Source: Fragilariopsis cylindrus CCMP1102
Taxonomy: Eukaryota; Bacillariophyta; Bacillariophyceae; Bacillariales; Bacillariaceae
DNA length: 64,000 bases
Assembly: GCA_900095095.1 (NCBI GenBank)
Contig: FMBT01000339.1
Coordinates: 124,001 to 188,000, forward strand
Direction: 5' to 3'
A program made the translations under genes and the position numbers. The notes under the pieces were generated by a model. The model ran no database searches. It saw nothing but the letters and a program-made list of their open reading frames with translations, and was not told the origin of the DNA. Of this stretch, positions 12,236-25,100 are shown in pieces (positions within the stretch are counted from its first letter, which is position 1; each line of letters opens with the position of its first letter).

Positions 12236-12910
12236 ATGGTTGATAAAGGAAACAAAGATTCCGTTATAATTTCTACCGAAGTATTTGCTTTGATGGTAGC
12301 GCATGCTGCCAGTCATCCAACTACGGCAATCCACGGCGTGTTGATCGGCAATCGGAATAGTAGCACGAATAAGGTTGATGTTACGGATGCTTTCCCGATC
12401 TGTCATGAAAATCCAACAAAGCCACTTGTAGAGACTGCATTAGCATTAGTCCAATCAAATTTGGAGGGACAACAACAAAAAGATACTGATAAAAAAAGTT
12501 GTATTGTCGGATGGTATACAGCACCTGAATTATTATACGAAAAAAAACCAGGTCCAGTTGCGTTAAGGATTGTTGCTGGCTTGGCGGCGGCGTCATCGGA
12601 GGATAATGATTCTTCTTCTTTCTCCTCCTCGGGTGAGCCGATATTACTCGTTTTGAACAATGAAGTGATAGTTACTCTACTCGCGGAGCAAGAGAAAGTA
12701 GTAGCATCGAAAGTAGTTCAGGCTTACGGAAAAGATTTTGGTTTGCAATGGATGGAACCTCTCGATCTGACTGTATCAAACGAATCCGGAGCTGTCAAGG
12801 CCGTATCTGCCATTTTTAATGAAAAAGTCAATGTTAACGATCTTGTTGATCATTGGGATGAAGGTGCTAGTTCTGAATGGACCTCAGCCTCTAGAATTTC
12901 CATTTGCTAA
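12236..12910 (+). CDS. EMC8: ER membrane protein complex subunit 8/9
   Basis: EMC8/9 (formerly UPF0172/COX4NB) is a cytosolic cap subunit of the ER membrane complex, which inserts tail-anchored and multipass proteins. The 224 residues form one uninterrupted exon; family length is about 200-210. The order fits: VIISTEVFALMVAHAASHP, then IHGVLIGN, a VTDAFPICHE strand, LVETALALVQ, VGWYTAPE, and LLVLNNE. The fold is MPN-like but the zinc-protease motif is absent, as is normal for this family. A Ser-rich loop at about 120-132 is a local insertion. The C-terminus DLVDHWDEGASSEWT also resembles relatives. Animals have two paralogues, and the single copy here cannot be assigned to either. Confidence 0.88.
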   Translation: MVDKGNKDSVIISTEVFALMVAHAASHPTTAIHGVLIGNRNSSTNKVDVTDAFPICHENPTKPLVETALALVQSNLEGQQQKDTDKKSCIVGWYTAPELLYEKKPGPVALRIVAGLAAASSEDNDSSSFSSSGEPILLVLNNEVIVTLLAEQEKVVASKVVQAYGKDFGLQWMEPLDLTVSNESGAVKAVSAIFNEKVNVNDLVDHWDEGASSEWTSASRISIC

Positions 12911-13054
12911 AATAATAATAATGGATAGCGCAAAAAATGAATATTCAATAATTCAGCAAAACTGATATCAAAATAGTGTTATTTTCTTTTTAATTGTTAT
13001 TATTACTATTATTTCATTTCTTGGATTGTTTCTAAGTGGTTTTTGTTTTCGTCG

Positions 13055-15505
13055 CTATGATCCACTATCATTATTATTATTTTCTCTGTTTTCATTTTCA
13101 TTATTACTGTGAGATCTAGGTTTTATTACTCTCAATTGTACCGCAACATCTTCTACCACTACCTCTTCTGTTCGGAATGCTTTCATAGCCCGATCCACAG
13201 AATCGTCGTTCGTAAAACGAAGGATTCCAAATCCTCGTTCGTTGTGTGCAACGGCGGCTATTGTAACATCCCCGAATACGCTGAATGCTTTACGGATGTC
13301 ATTTTCTGTTGCTTTCTTTCTCATTCCCGATATCACTATTGTTGTGACCGGTATGTCCACTGCAAGTTGCAAACCAAGCAATCCTGCACATTCGTGGATA
13401 GTCCGCGAGGCGTCATTAGGACCAAGGACACCATGTCGAACACTTGCGGTCATCTTATTTAATGTTTCCTGCATAATTTCGCGTCTATGTATTATAAGCA
13501 AAAGAACATGGTGTCAGAGGTGGTCCGGTCCGGCTTACATTTACTACAATAAGAGTTGAAAAGGATCAATTATATCCCTCGCGGCACACAGCACGTACAC
13601 ACTTCACGCATACACAGACAAAATACTGAATGTACTGTACTTACTTTTCTCTAGCCGTTGCTTTATCGTTGCGCTTTAGCCAATCCATAATGATTCCCAA
13701 TGCACTTGCTTCAATTTCTGGACCGGTTACATTGTCTTTACCACCCCACAACACGTCGGAAACAGTTGTGATATCGTCTTCTTCTATTAAGGCCCGTGCA
13801 ACGGCTTGACTCATCATCCCATCACATCCCTCTAAATTTCCTTCTACATCCGCTCTCATTTTTTCTAAATTTTGATCTTTATATTGATCAAATTCGTCGG
13901 CAAATATCTGCGTCGTGTCTGCTTCATCTTTTGAATGCCCGCCCATAGAATTTCCTCTAGATAGGAGCGATTGATTTGATACTAATGATCCATTTGGTGA
14001 AACGACAACACCGTCCAACCCAGATGGACCATCCAAATGCTTCGAAAATGCGGATCCATATGCTTTTGTTTCGCCCGAAGACTTACCACCCCCTGCGTTG
14101 TCATATCTTGCTTTTGTTGCTGCAGCGGCGGCAGCACCACTACCCCATCCTCCTTCTGTGTGTTCATCACTACTGCGATGTCCTTCATGCCTACTACTTT
14201 TATTAACAGCATCAGCTTGGAGTTCAATCTCACGAGTTTGTCGTCGCTTTTTGCAGTAAATAAGTACACCGATTGCAACTATCGATAGTGCAATTATAAT
14301 AGAAACCACAATAATAGCAGTATTATTACTTTTTTCTTCTCAGTGACACTGTCATCACTGTTATCGGATTCCAGGCCAGCATCCTGGCAAGAGAAGTGGG
14401 TATCATGGATTCTAGACTGGGAATAAGCGTAGAGGGAGAGGCAGTTATAGTTGGTTTAACGGTCGGGGTTGCACTCGGAAAAGGCGACATTGAAGGTGCC
14501 GGTGTCGATACAACTATTCTTTTTGCTTTGCCACATTTGTGATATTCAAATTCAGTACATTCATTTGTTTCAGAATCGTATCGAGGTTTAGATTGGTCCA
14601 ATTCTGGAACATACGTGGATAATCAGATACATTATAGTATTTGCTATCATACTTCATAGTAAAGTCCACATCGATCACAACATCAGAGGGAACGGGGGCA
14701 GGAGCAGATGTAGCCTCTTCTGCTGCTGCTGCTACTTGTAAGTAGCGGTGCCATTTCCTCGTAGTTTTTGCGGTAGGGTTCCTTTTGAACTGACGAAATT
14801 ATCATTATCTTGTTCTAGAAGTAAGGATGTATTTCTATTTGTATTCGATCGCAATTGCAACTGCATCGCCTGCTTCGTCGTCGTTCTCCTGATTCGCCGC
14901 CGCCGTCGTCTTCGCTCTCTTCGCGCTTGAAACTGCTGGTTAAAAATAGTACAATTCGTATCGACTTTATCCGCCTCCCCCGTCGGTGCAAATTGGAAAG
15001 TGTGACCAGCATAAATCGTTTGAAATACTGTAACTTCATAGTCACTAAATATTCTTCCATTCCCGACCGTAAACGATTGACGAAACTTGTTTTCTTTTAC
15101 ACTCGGATTTTCTAATGTTGCTTGGTCGGTTGGACTCGTTGTCGGAGATACCGATGGTGGCATAGATACCGTTGGATATTGGGTCGGTCGGATACTTGGA
15201 ATACCTGATGGCTTCATTGTTGTACTAGGAGATACTGTAGTTATATTATTGTCCGTTTCCGCAATAGATGTTACTGGTTCTTCAAGTATTGACTGCGATG
15301 GTGCAATCGTAGAGTTTTGAGCTTGCACGATCGACGGTAATCCTACTACAATAAGGAAAAACATCAGTATACCAAACGAAGGCCGTAATGATATTCTCGG
15401 ACGTTTATTGAAATTGGAATTGGAATTGGAATTAGAATTGCACTTATTATACTTATTATTTGTATGTATTGATGTACATGATCTTCTCAGATATCTCCGT
15501 TTCAT
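13055..15505 (-). CDS. Single-pass membrane protein with cytoplasmic RRM
   Basis: The predicted protein starts with MKRRYLRRS, an Asn/Ser-rich stretch and a hydrophobic signal (FGILMFFLIVVGLPSIVQA). A Thr/Pro/Ser-rich ectodomain follows (PSIRPTQYP, PPSVSPTTSPTD), then a domain with VDFTMKYDSKYYNVSDYP that I believe is common in diatom surface proteins. A second Pro/Ser linker leads to a transmembrane helix (AIIVVSIIIALSIVAIGVLIYC), then basic KKRR. The tail (exons 13645 upward and 13055-13484, joined by a 160-bp GT-AG intron with matching phase) contains WLKRNDKATAREK and ends in an RRM: RNP2-like TIVISGM and RNP1-like RGFGILRF. About four frame changes, each one missing base, interrupt the ectodomain. 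The RRM link rests on the splice prediction; otherwise 13055-13501 would be a separate 148-residue RRM protein. Confidence 0.65.
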
Positions 15506-17080
15506 TTTCACATTTTGGGGATTTTCTGACCCACCATTTTCTTTTTTACGATGGGAAAAAATTGAACAATCTGTTCTCCAATTCCCAACGCAAACGGAAG
15601 AAAACTCGTCCATCAACATTGCAACGAGATAATAATGATGCGAAGATGATGGTGCGGATTCAATATGATGTAGTGAAGACCTTAAATTACAACAGATATT
15701 AGATTCTTCCGGTTCATCTGTACTGAAATTCATGAATGTTTTTTGTCTCTTTATTGTGATCGTTAGGATAGCTTGCAATATATTTTACAACAACATTAAC
15801 ATACATGGTCGAGTGGTGTTGCGGTACGTACAAATTTCTAATATTTTAATATGTTTGTTGTGTGTGCTGATTGGCACGATACGACCTCATGAACTCAAAT
15901 ACTGTATACTGAAAATACGTGCAAAAATTGCTGCTTGGATGGATGGACCTTCAACCTACGACTTGTAGAAACAACACAGCGCTACACTTTACTCACGTAC
16001 GACTACAGTCGTGCCGTTTTGCATGCCCTTTTGGTGTGTTTTTCACCTAATTATTTTTCAATTTTTAACGGTCCTCATTTTTAATTAAATACATTATTTA
16101 ATAACGCGCTAAACGCCCAAATTTTGAATTACAAGGAGCATGGGGAGCCGGAACTTTGCTTCAGAGAAGAAATATTTTATCAGTGAGTTAGCAATACTGT
16201 ACAATATTATGATGTGTTAGCAGAATAATAATAATAGGTCTAATGATGACAGTAATGGTGTACTCTTGTAGGGAAATTTCTCCAGTTCAATGTATACATA
16301 TGTCTAAAATAGATTGTGAATAGTCTAGCTATTGTGTCAATAGTAGTGAGAAATAAGTTCATAATATTATATCTTCTGACACATAGAGGAATTAATTAAT
16401 TGATTGATGATGAGTACAAAAAGAAGAGCCATTGTGACAATCTTATAAAACATGTAGATTGTGCGTTGGAAATCGTTTATACATATACATATATATATAT
16501 ATATATATATACATATATACATATATATCTACTACACACTCCTAGCTAAATCAAAAGTGGTATTTGTTACCACTAATACTATGAGCATGATGGTATGGTA
16601 GGCAGCTGTAGTGTAAGGATATTGTATTGGATAAGTGGGGCATGTGCTATCGGAGGGCTAGAAGATGGATGTGATATAGTACAGTGGAGAAAAAAATTGC
16701 AATTTCACCCCCAAGACAACCAATCAAAATTGAAGTTGATGAAAACTACAATGGAGATATTGTCTCTTTGTTTGCTTTTCATAGATAAAAAAGGAATACA
16801 GTTCAATTGATTCTCATCACAGAAATGGAGTACTAATTTGAAATGTTTTTGCACAGGATAATCGATCAATCATAGCTTGCCGTTTCCCCCCCTATTCTCT
16901 GTAAATATTATTATATACTTGTATATACAAGGCAAAGAATAATAAGTAAATGAACAAATACTTGCTAGCATGATGAAGTCATATACTTTTTCTTAGATTA
17001 TAGAATTGTGTGTTCTTGCATTTGTTAAAAGAAATGATACATGCCTTTTTTCCTCTGTTGCGTATTTCATACCCCGCTCA
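15506..17080. other. Intergenic with TA microsatellite
   Basis: The end next to 15506 is the leader or promoter of the membrane-RRM gene. A (TA)n tract lies at about 16480-16528. A 71-codon open frame at 16595-16810 has no recognisable features. No gene is called. Confidence 0.5.
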
Positions 17081-18831
17081 TCATCGATTCCCACTACTTG
17101 TCTTTTCTATTAACCAGCCCTCAAGTGCGGTTGCCGTCCGTGGAATTGAGTTTGGTACTTGGTTCAACGTTGCGCTGCTTTCGTTTTTCTTTCTTGAAAT
17201 TCCGAGATCAGTTCCACGACTTAAGTGGATGGAAGGTTTTTGAAAATCAAAGGTGGCATTAGCATTTCTCCGCGTTTGAGAAGTCATCATATCGGTAGTT
17301 TCTGACGGAAGCATTGGCTTAGGATGACTAGCAAGTTTTCCATCTCGTCCCCAAAACTTTTGACTACCACCAAAGTCTCCAAATGTTGCATTCTTTGGAC
17401 CCGATCCAAAGTCACCAGCATGAGGTCGACCAAATGACTTGAAACTAGTGAGACGGGCAGTTGTTGCCATCTTTTGGCGTTTAGGTGACGATATGGCGGC
17501 TGGCTTACCCTTCAAGTCTACATGGCCATCGAACTGAACGGATCTTGATTTCTTCATTTTATCGATAGATAAAGCATGCTTATCGGTGGTACTCGAAATC
17601 GGGGCGGCAGTCGAGAGCACGCTAATCAGTCTTAACGATGAGGATTTAGCCTTAAGGTTACGATGAGAAGGTCGATGCACTTCCCCATTCGTAACAGATT
17701 GCTGACCTCCGCCACCACCACTTGCAGCCTTACCTGAAGATGACGCTAATTTCAGAGCACTACTAAATCCTGAAAGTTGAGACGATGCATTCAACCTGCT
17801 CGGATCACTTATCTTTAAATCTGGATCTATTGACATTGAATTGGATGTAGAAGTTGCCTTCGCTACAGCATTGAAAACAACCATTCGGGCCTCCTTTACC
17901 ATAGATTCTAATAACGTTCCGGTATCCAATCTTATATCAACAGTTTTCAGTCCCATTCCTATGGCTTGGTCTGCAGTGTGATCAAAATTAGCTGTGGAAG
18001 GAAAAGAATAGAAAACGATGATATATAAGAATGAGTACATTGTACGTATAATCCCAAGGAAAAAAAGGAAAAAATAGGAATAAAATAGGTAAAAAAGTTC
18101 AAAAACTCACCAGAAACGGTACCTGGAGCTCTTAGTGTTACAGTGCATTCCTTCGATTGGACGATAATTTTCATATGGACTTCGAAAAGCAGCGGCAAGA
18201 TAATATCAGGATCGTCGTCTTTCCTTGGTAGGTTTTTACATGCTTCAGGTAATGGTTGGGTCTTGAATGCGATTTCTGCAGAATTAACTTTTATGATTGA
18301 TGCCAACATACTTAGCAGTCGGGAACGACTAGTTGAATCACCTGTTGTGAGAGAATGCCTTAACAAAAGCAAGGTCCAAGCTCTAACACGGGAGTCGACT
18401 AGAGAGGAAAATGAATTAGCGGCGTTTTCTGATATAGCGTTCGATGCGTACACCACAGATGATCTAGTCCAAGACGTTAATGAGCCAAGAGTTTGTGCTG
18501 CTTTCTGTTCCACCTGAGCTGCCTTAGCAGATGCATCGGCAGCATTATGAAGGACAGACGCCTCCATTTTCATTTGTGGAAAATGTTCCCCAACCTTAGG
18601 TAGTGGGTTCGTTTCTGGATCTTCATCGAGTTTCCTCATATCAAGAGATGGTAGTGTACACACAACCTCGTGGTGTTCAACAGATTTTGATATACACATT
18701 AATAATTTTCGTGAATTTGTTGCGTTTGGATCAGCTTTCAGCAATGATGAGGGAGCTGAGGATTGTTCAGACAATAGTTTCGTTCCTATAAGGGACGTAA
18801 ACGTCGTAACTACATCTGACTGGTCGATCAT
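17081..18831 (-). CDS. Hypothetical protein, 543 residues
   Basis: I do not recognise this protein. Two exons, 18111-18831 and 17081-17991, join through a 119-bp GT-AG intron in phase 1 to give an intact 543-residue frame. The N-terminal half is helical and moderately hydrophobic, with an Ala-rich segment (NAADASAKAAQVEQKAAQTL), a WTLLLLRHSL helix, and LPLLFEVHMKIIVQSKECTVTL resembling a beta-rich domain end. The second exon opens with a short helical part (DIRLDTGTLLESMVKEARMV), then turns into a basic, Ser/Gly-rich region without predicted structure, with SPKRQK that could serve as a nuclear localisation signal. No transmembrane segment or signal peptide is seen. The clean splice and long frame make coding near certain. 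Confidence 0.75.
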
Positions 18832-20265
18832 GATTTTATATTATTTATTTGTTTGGACCACACCGCCCCTCTAGCATCTCTCTATCTCTCTCTGTTCTAT
18901 TAATTCTTTTGACTTGAAACAAAAAAGGTTTAATAGAATAAAATATAGACGATGTGTAGCAAGTAAGTGTTCGTCTACAGTATTAGGATGGTAGCAGTAA
19001 TTGAAGAAACCTCGTCAAATCTCCCGTCAAGCATCAATAGATAGAGGTGAGACAAGGTTATTATGTTGTTCCGTCTCGAAATAATGTTCTGGAACTGGAA
19101 CTAGCTAACACGGCGTCCAATTATGATTGGATCGCCTACAGTACTTCGTGGTCGCATATTTTGTCCGCCGCTAACTCACCGGAACGATGAGAATGGTGCC
19201 ATGTCGTGGAAGAATTAAAATCTATAAGTAAAATAAGTCTTTTCGGAAAAATTAATTCGTGAGTCAACCATTCTTTATCTGGGGGAACAATTCTTATATC
19301 TCTGCGAGAATAAAATATTTCCCCTTTTACAATGAAAATCCTCTTTATATAATATTAATCCTACTAGTAAAAGAGAAATGGTCAGCATTGAATAGAAAAT
19401 CGAAAATCCAATTAAAATCGTGTTGAAAATAATTTCGGATCTATGGTTAAAAAAGGGCCACTTGCACTGCTCCTCAACAATGAATCATAGACAGATGACA
19501 TATGAAAGATCATTAAACCCTATTTACAATTCATAAAATTGATAAAATATCTACTATCAACTGACCATGGTTACTGGCGCGTTTTGGCTCAATGCGGTTC
19601 TTCATGTTACAAAAAACAAATACGCGATACCTTGCGGCAAGGAAAATTCTTTTACATTATTAAGAATTGAAATGGAAAATTATTCACATCATCATCATAA
19701 TGGGAATGGAATTGTATTGAATTGAACCTCCATGGATATCGATCTATTCAACAAAAGCTTATTAGACGAAATATAGATATCTCTACTCTTATTCCTCGAA
19801 TACTTGTGACAGTTATTACTCTGAGTAATGGGCTAACTGTATTCAAATTCAGATATATCGTTTTGGAAGCAAATGGGTCTGCAAAAGTTCTGAAAGTATG
19901 CAATTTGTAGGACACTTTGAAAGTTGAACTCAGAGGAATGGAGTATTCAGAAGATTCAAGGAAAGTTAGTGCTCATGTCTGCCAATTCATTTGAGGATTA
20001 TTTTGTAGGTGTAAAATGTATCTATTTGGTGGTGGTAACGCCTGGAAGATCAAATTCAATAGCAAAGACAAATCCCCAACAACCATCAAGTTGAAACAAC
20101 TGTAACAATTTACTTCAAAGTAACTTGTTACAGTTGTTGTTGGTTGTGGTTCTAAGGAAAGAATAGACTATTGCTATTCAAACCATAGTAGTAGTAATAT
20201 ATAGTAATAGTGTATTTTTGTTTTAGCAGAGTTCCAGATTTCAAAAACATTAATCATTATGTTAT
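18832..20265. other. Intergenic left flank of the retroelement nest
   Basis: This is the promoter side of the 543-residue gene, then AT-rich sequence up to the target duplication GTTAT at 20261-20265. A strong hairpin lies at 20095-20138. No gene is seen. Confidence 0.5.
20095..20138. repeat. Near-perfect hairpin, 21-nt arms
   Basis: Arm AACAACTGTAACAA (20095-20108) pairs with TTGTTACAGTTGTT (20125-20138). Inside them, TTACTT pairs with AAGTAA around a 2-nt loop, with a single T/C mismatch between the two stems. It lies 123 bp left of the target duplication of element A. It could be a small inverted-repeat element or a structured RNA; nothing else identifies it. Confidence 0.7.
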
Positions 20266-20496
20266 TGTTATAATCTAAGGTATTCTACAGTGCTAATCCG
20301 TAAAGTATCTAGAAGCAGTTAATAAAAGAAATAAGTTAAATCCTTTATAATGTTAAGTTATCAAATAACAATGATATATCATTGTCAGTCAGTTATTTCC
20401 ATATTTCCATACAGAGATTTTCCTATTACTAATTCAAGTAATTGAGTACGCGGTATAGTATCGCGGTATCCAGTAGAAACTAGATAAGTTCCAACA
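20266..20496 (-). repeat. 3' LTR of element A
   Basis: 231 bp, identical by eye to 42841-43071; ends TGTTATAATC...CCAACA on the plus strand. Confidence 0.95.
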
Positions 20497-20700
20497 CACT
20501 CCTACATTGTTAATGGTGTTATCATCATTATCAATGTATTCATTCATCTCAATCTAGCTTCGACTGGGCTGCCTCCTTGGCAGTCTTGTATGCATCAGCA
20601 TATCTAACGTAGTCACTGTGTGACACTCCCATAATAGCATTCCTATGTTGTCTAAACAAAGACCCTTGTAATGCTTTGGTAAAATAGTCTGATATCATTT

Positions 20701-21032
20701 TATTAGAAGTAAATACGAATACATACAGTAGTTTGTTAACTAGTTAGTATTAGAGTTACAATGATGTTAGAGATTAAAGTGAGCGCAGTATGTTGTTTAC
20801 ATCCTGTGATCTAATCTCATGTATTCGTGTTGCTTCTGTTCAAAGCTATCTTCATCTATTATTGAGTGATGTGGCGATGTGGCGATACGATAGGTCTTGT
20901 ATTTGGATCTTATAAGCCAAGCAAGCCAAGTGTGAATCATATCCCATAACTGTTATTTAACTGCACCTCGGTTGTATCACAGTTGGTGGATAGTTAATCG
21001 AAGTGGTCGACTATCGCGCTAATAATTGAACA
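20701..21032 (-). repeat. 3' LTR of element B
   Basis: 332 bp, identical by eye to 36601-36932 (offset exactly 15900). The pol frame ends just inside it. Confidence 0.93.
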
Positions 21033-21635
21033 CACCCTTGGATAGTTTTTGGACTTTTATTTTTTATATATAGGTAGATGGGTCTAACAGTACTATGGTG
21101 TTTACCAGAGTGATGTTTAGTCGGATAATCGGCTAGGTTTTCAATACCTGGTCCCCACACATAATCAAATTGTTTTTGTTCAAACCTGTCTTTTAACCAG
21201 TAAAATCTCATGTCAATTGCTTTTGACCTTTTTGTTTGATAGTACCAGTAATAATACCACGTGCTGTTGTGTTATCTGTTTTGATTGGTGTAGGTGGTTG
21301 TGGGTGTCCCATTTCAATGAGGCAATTCCGTTCTGATACAGCTTCTGTGGCGTTCAGGTAGATACCTGCCACTTCTGCTTCCGCTGCTGATGCCATAACA
21401 TTTTTGATAATTTTTGCTAGTACAAGGATGGGTCCATTGAATAATGTACCGTCTTTGCTTCCTAGATAATGGTAGCCACCTGCTCTGCTTCTTGCTTCAG
21501 GGCGCACTAAATATGCTGCATCTGAATCGATTCTGAGAATCATGTCGCTGGCTCTGTATATGATTTGACCATTTGGATTGCTTGCAGCATAATTAGGAAA
21601 TATCTTGTTGCTGCCAATGTTGCTTCAGTACCATT
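21011..21635 (-). CDS. Element B pol, RNase H part beyond element C
   Basis: Copia RNase H signatures are visible: IDSDAAYLVRPEARSRAGGY, ASAAEAEVAGIYLNA and KTDNTTARGI, then a tail DYVWGPGIENLADYPTK that ends just inside the LTR. It is separated from the rest of pol by element C and is not one open frame. Confidence 0.75.
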
Positions 21636-21853
21636 TGTAGGCGTAAGGCGAGTGTCACTATGGAATGACCGACCAGGACAGACCATATGAGGGGTATGAC
21701 CGACCAGGGTCAGACCACACATACACCGTACGAGTAGATATAGCCAATCATAGAGAGCTACTAAGCTCACTCTTCTAATAAACACTATTTACATACGTTA
21801 ATAGCATAGAAGGTCTTCAGTCTAGTGAACTTAGGTAGCTAGATACATTTACA
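21636..21853 (+). repeat. 5' LTR of element C
   Basis: 218 bp, identical by eye to 31002-31219. It contains a near-direct repeat: ATGACCGACCAGG followed by CAGACC occurs twice, about 33 bp apart, a possible transcription-factor site pair. Confidence 0.93.
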
Positions 21854-22100
21854 GGTTATGAGAACATATATCTTTTATCACTGTTAAAAGATAATATAAT
21901 AAAGATTAAACAACAGGGTTTCGTTATTAGCACACGACGTACATCGATATTAGCAACATCGGTGAAGACTTACGAAACAAGTTAGTGCACGTAAAACTGT
22001 ACCAAAGCATACAAAACAGCGCGTGCGTTGACATAAAATTGCAAAAATCGCTTAAATAATAAATAAAAGCACAACAACAAATTTCTACAATACTTGTACC

Positions 22101-25100
22101 ATGACTAAAAAGACCAAGATCTCAAGAAAGTCGGGTAAGATGCAGACAAGTACATTGGACACAATGCCAATGTCACCACCGAGGGGTGGTAGGACAATAC
22201 CTAAAGGTTTCATCCCTTATGAAGGAATCAGAGAGGAGGAGATCGAAGCACTAAAGTTAGTCTTTCCTCTGGACGGAAGCAATCCGTACAAGGATGACGC
22301 TTACAATATAAAACCTTTCATGCCATTTTCACGGTATGAAGAATCGGACCACCATGCACACCTCGTTACACTACATGATGAAGCACTGGAGGTAGACCTA
22401 AAGTATGTTGCCATCGAAAACTTAATAAAGCAGATGTTTAGTACACAACATGCATGGACCCCATCGACATGGACGACAGGAAGCAGATACCAGTATGCAC
22501 CACCACTTCATGCAACCCTATTTCAATCAGAGCCACCGTATGAGAGAGTAGGAAAAGCAATCCGAATCGTTAAATCACCACCTTCCTCAGAGCCACCGTA
22601 TGCGAGAAGAGGAAACGAACGTCGAATCATTGAATCACCACCAAAGATACAACTGAAGGATTTAGATGAGGAAACCGAACTTGACTCCAGTGACACCGGA
22701 AGTGCATGGACAGTGAAGAGTGCCAGGCAGAGAGAAAAGAGAGCAAGAGAAAGAGATGAAAGGAGCTCCTCTCGCCAAAAAGCAAAGCAGCGCCTAGCAA
22801 ACTCAAACTCACCACAGAAACTACCAACACAACGGGTACAAGACATATCATTACTATTCGATTCGGACGCAGAGGAATCAGAAGTAGAGAATGAAGAAGA
22901 GGTAGATGATGATGTAAAGGAAGAACAAGAGGAGTTAGACGATGATGAAAAGGAAGAACTGGATGATACAATCAACAGACTAGAACAGCAAGAAGAGGTA
23001 TACTTACAGGAACAAGAGGAAACCAAAAGTGAGGTGCTCAATGACAACGACAGCAACCACACCACCAGCGTACTAGGAACAGATAACGAAAGCAGTAGAC
23101 TTGGATCGAATAGCATAGACTTAGAAGAAATGATCGATAAGAGGATGGAAGAGATGATGAACAGAAAGATGGAAGTGAGATACAAAGATATGGACAAGAG
23201 GAACACCCGTATGCAACAGCTGGAAGAAAGTGCAAGTAAGCAATTGAAGATAACAAGACAAATGTTTACGGAAGCAGAATCAAAACTGTTGGAACTCACC
23301 TCAAAGATTGATGGAGTCACAAGTCGGATTGAGGAAGCAACCACAACAATTGCAGAAGCGGATGCGACCACAACAGTCCTTGCAGACCACCTGGAAGCAG
23401 CACAAGTAGCCATGCAACTCATCAATACATCCAGGCAATTAACAGCAGCAGATGCGACAGCCATGCGTTCGGGTGCAAAGAAACTGGCAAAGAGGTTAAC
23501 CGACCACACGGATGCACTAGTACAAGATCTCCAAAACCACAAGGATGCACTAGCACAAGATCTCCAATGGACCCTATCTCAGCTAGATCCATTGAGAATC
23601 AAAACATCACTGAATGAGGCCATAGTACGAATCAAATCAGCGAGTGATAGCTCCATCCTAGGACTGAGTGATATGGCACGATCAATCAATAAGGAAAGCC
23701 GGAAAAATATCATCGTGGAAAATCGATTACAATCCATTGCAACCAAGACAGAACTAGCGACCCTCACCAAGAAAGCAACGGATGACTTGGTTATTACATT
23801 GCAAATGATAGAAGACCAATCAAAAGCTGCATTAACAACCATAATCGACGGACCAGATTTTCGACAGATTATCAAAACTCAAATCCGGGCCTACATCAAA
23901 ACATTCCCACAGGAAATGTCTGACGCACTGATGAAATTCTCGATAGATTTCTTCAAGGACAATGATACAATCGACCATTATATCAGAGGAGTAGCATCCT
24001 CAGTCACAGACATAGGAGACATCACCGACAAGCTTGAAAGAGAAATCGATGGAATTGCCACGAAATGGATGAATAACAACGTAGGAGACATCACCACCGG
24101 CAACATTGAAAGAGAAGTAGACCGAATCGCGACGGAATGGATGCATACCAACGTAGATAAGGCAACGGATTGGACCAACGACGACAAGGAATTTCGACCA
24201 CGAGGAGGAGGACCACCTAAAACGGACCCAACTACAGAGGAAGAAAAATCGTACAACGAGAAAATGGGTGAGGATGATATTAGTACAGGAGAAACAGAAG
24301 AATATACTGGACTATTCTCAAAAGCACACAAAAGATTTCAGGAAGAACAAGCAACACGAAAGGCCCGACAGGCAGAGGAAGCAGCGCTAGCAGAGACTAA
24401 GAGATTGGGACATATCTCGAAATCGATAACAAGGTTTGGCACCATGCCAATGCACAAACATTGTATACCAGTAAAGACATTGGTGACGATGGAACAAGCA
24501 AAACAACTGTACAACGAGATGTATGATGACTGTCTCATAGAAACATACCCACTCACCGAACTAAAATACCTATCACCAAAAGGATCATGCATACCACCAA
24601 TGCACAATGAAACGGATACTACCATCGCTACTATCAGCCATGCAATCATGAGACGACTGAAAGTTATCATACCAATCACAAATACAGTGATGCTTGACAT
24701 AATCAGTCCATATCACGAAGAACGAAATGGGTATGGAGCACTGTACGCGATCATGAGAAGGTCATGTGCGTTCATGAAACCAACCACACAAGGATGGGGA
24801 CCAACCTGGAGCAAAACAATGACCCCAAGTGCATATGTAGTAGAACTACAGGCATCGGTAGCAGAGCATGAAATGAGGCATAACACCACATACTCGGAAG
24901 TTCAACAGTCACAAGAAATGCTCCACCAAGCACTTCAATCGTACAATACATCAATTGCAACGAAATTAAGTGGAGACTTCAATCAATGGGTCCTCGCACA
25001 CCCAAAGAAACCTCTACCCAATACTTGGAAGACAACAGGTCTGGCAGACCTATTTGCAGATTACCCCAACACATCCAACAACAAGATTAACACCTTGTCA

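Noticed and set aside
16595-16810. 71-codon open frame
   Set aside because: No recognisable feature and no splice or promoter context.
21854-21880. Self-complementary primer site in element C
   Set aside because: The bases after its 5' LTR have no inverse match in its LTR, unlike A and B.
22523-23542. Long antisense open frame (339 codons) within the gag of element C
   Set aside because: It is Ser-rich and is the shadow of Glu/Lys-rich coding sequence on the plus strand; no domain is visible.
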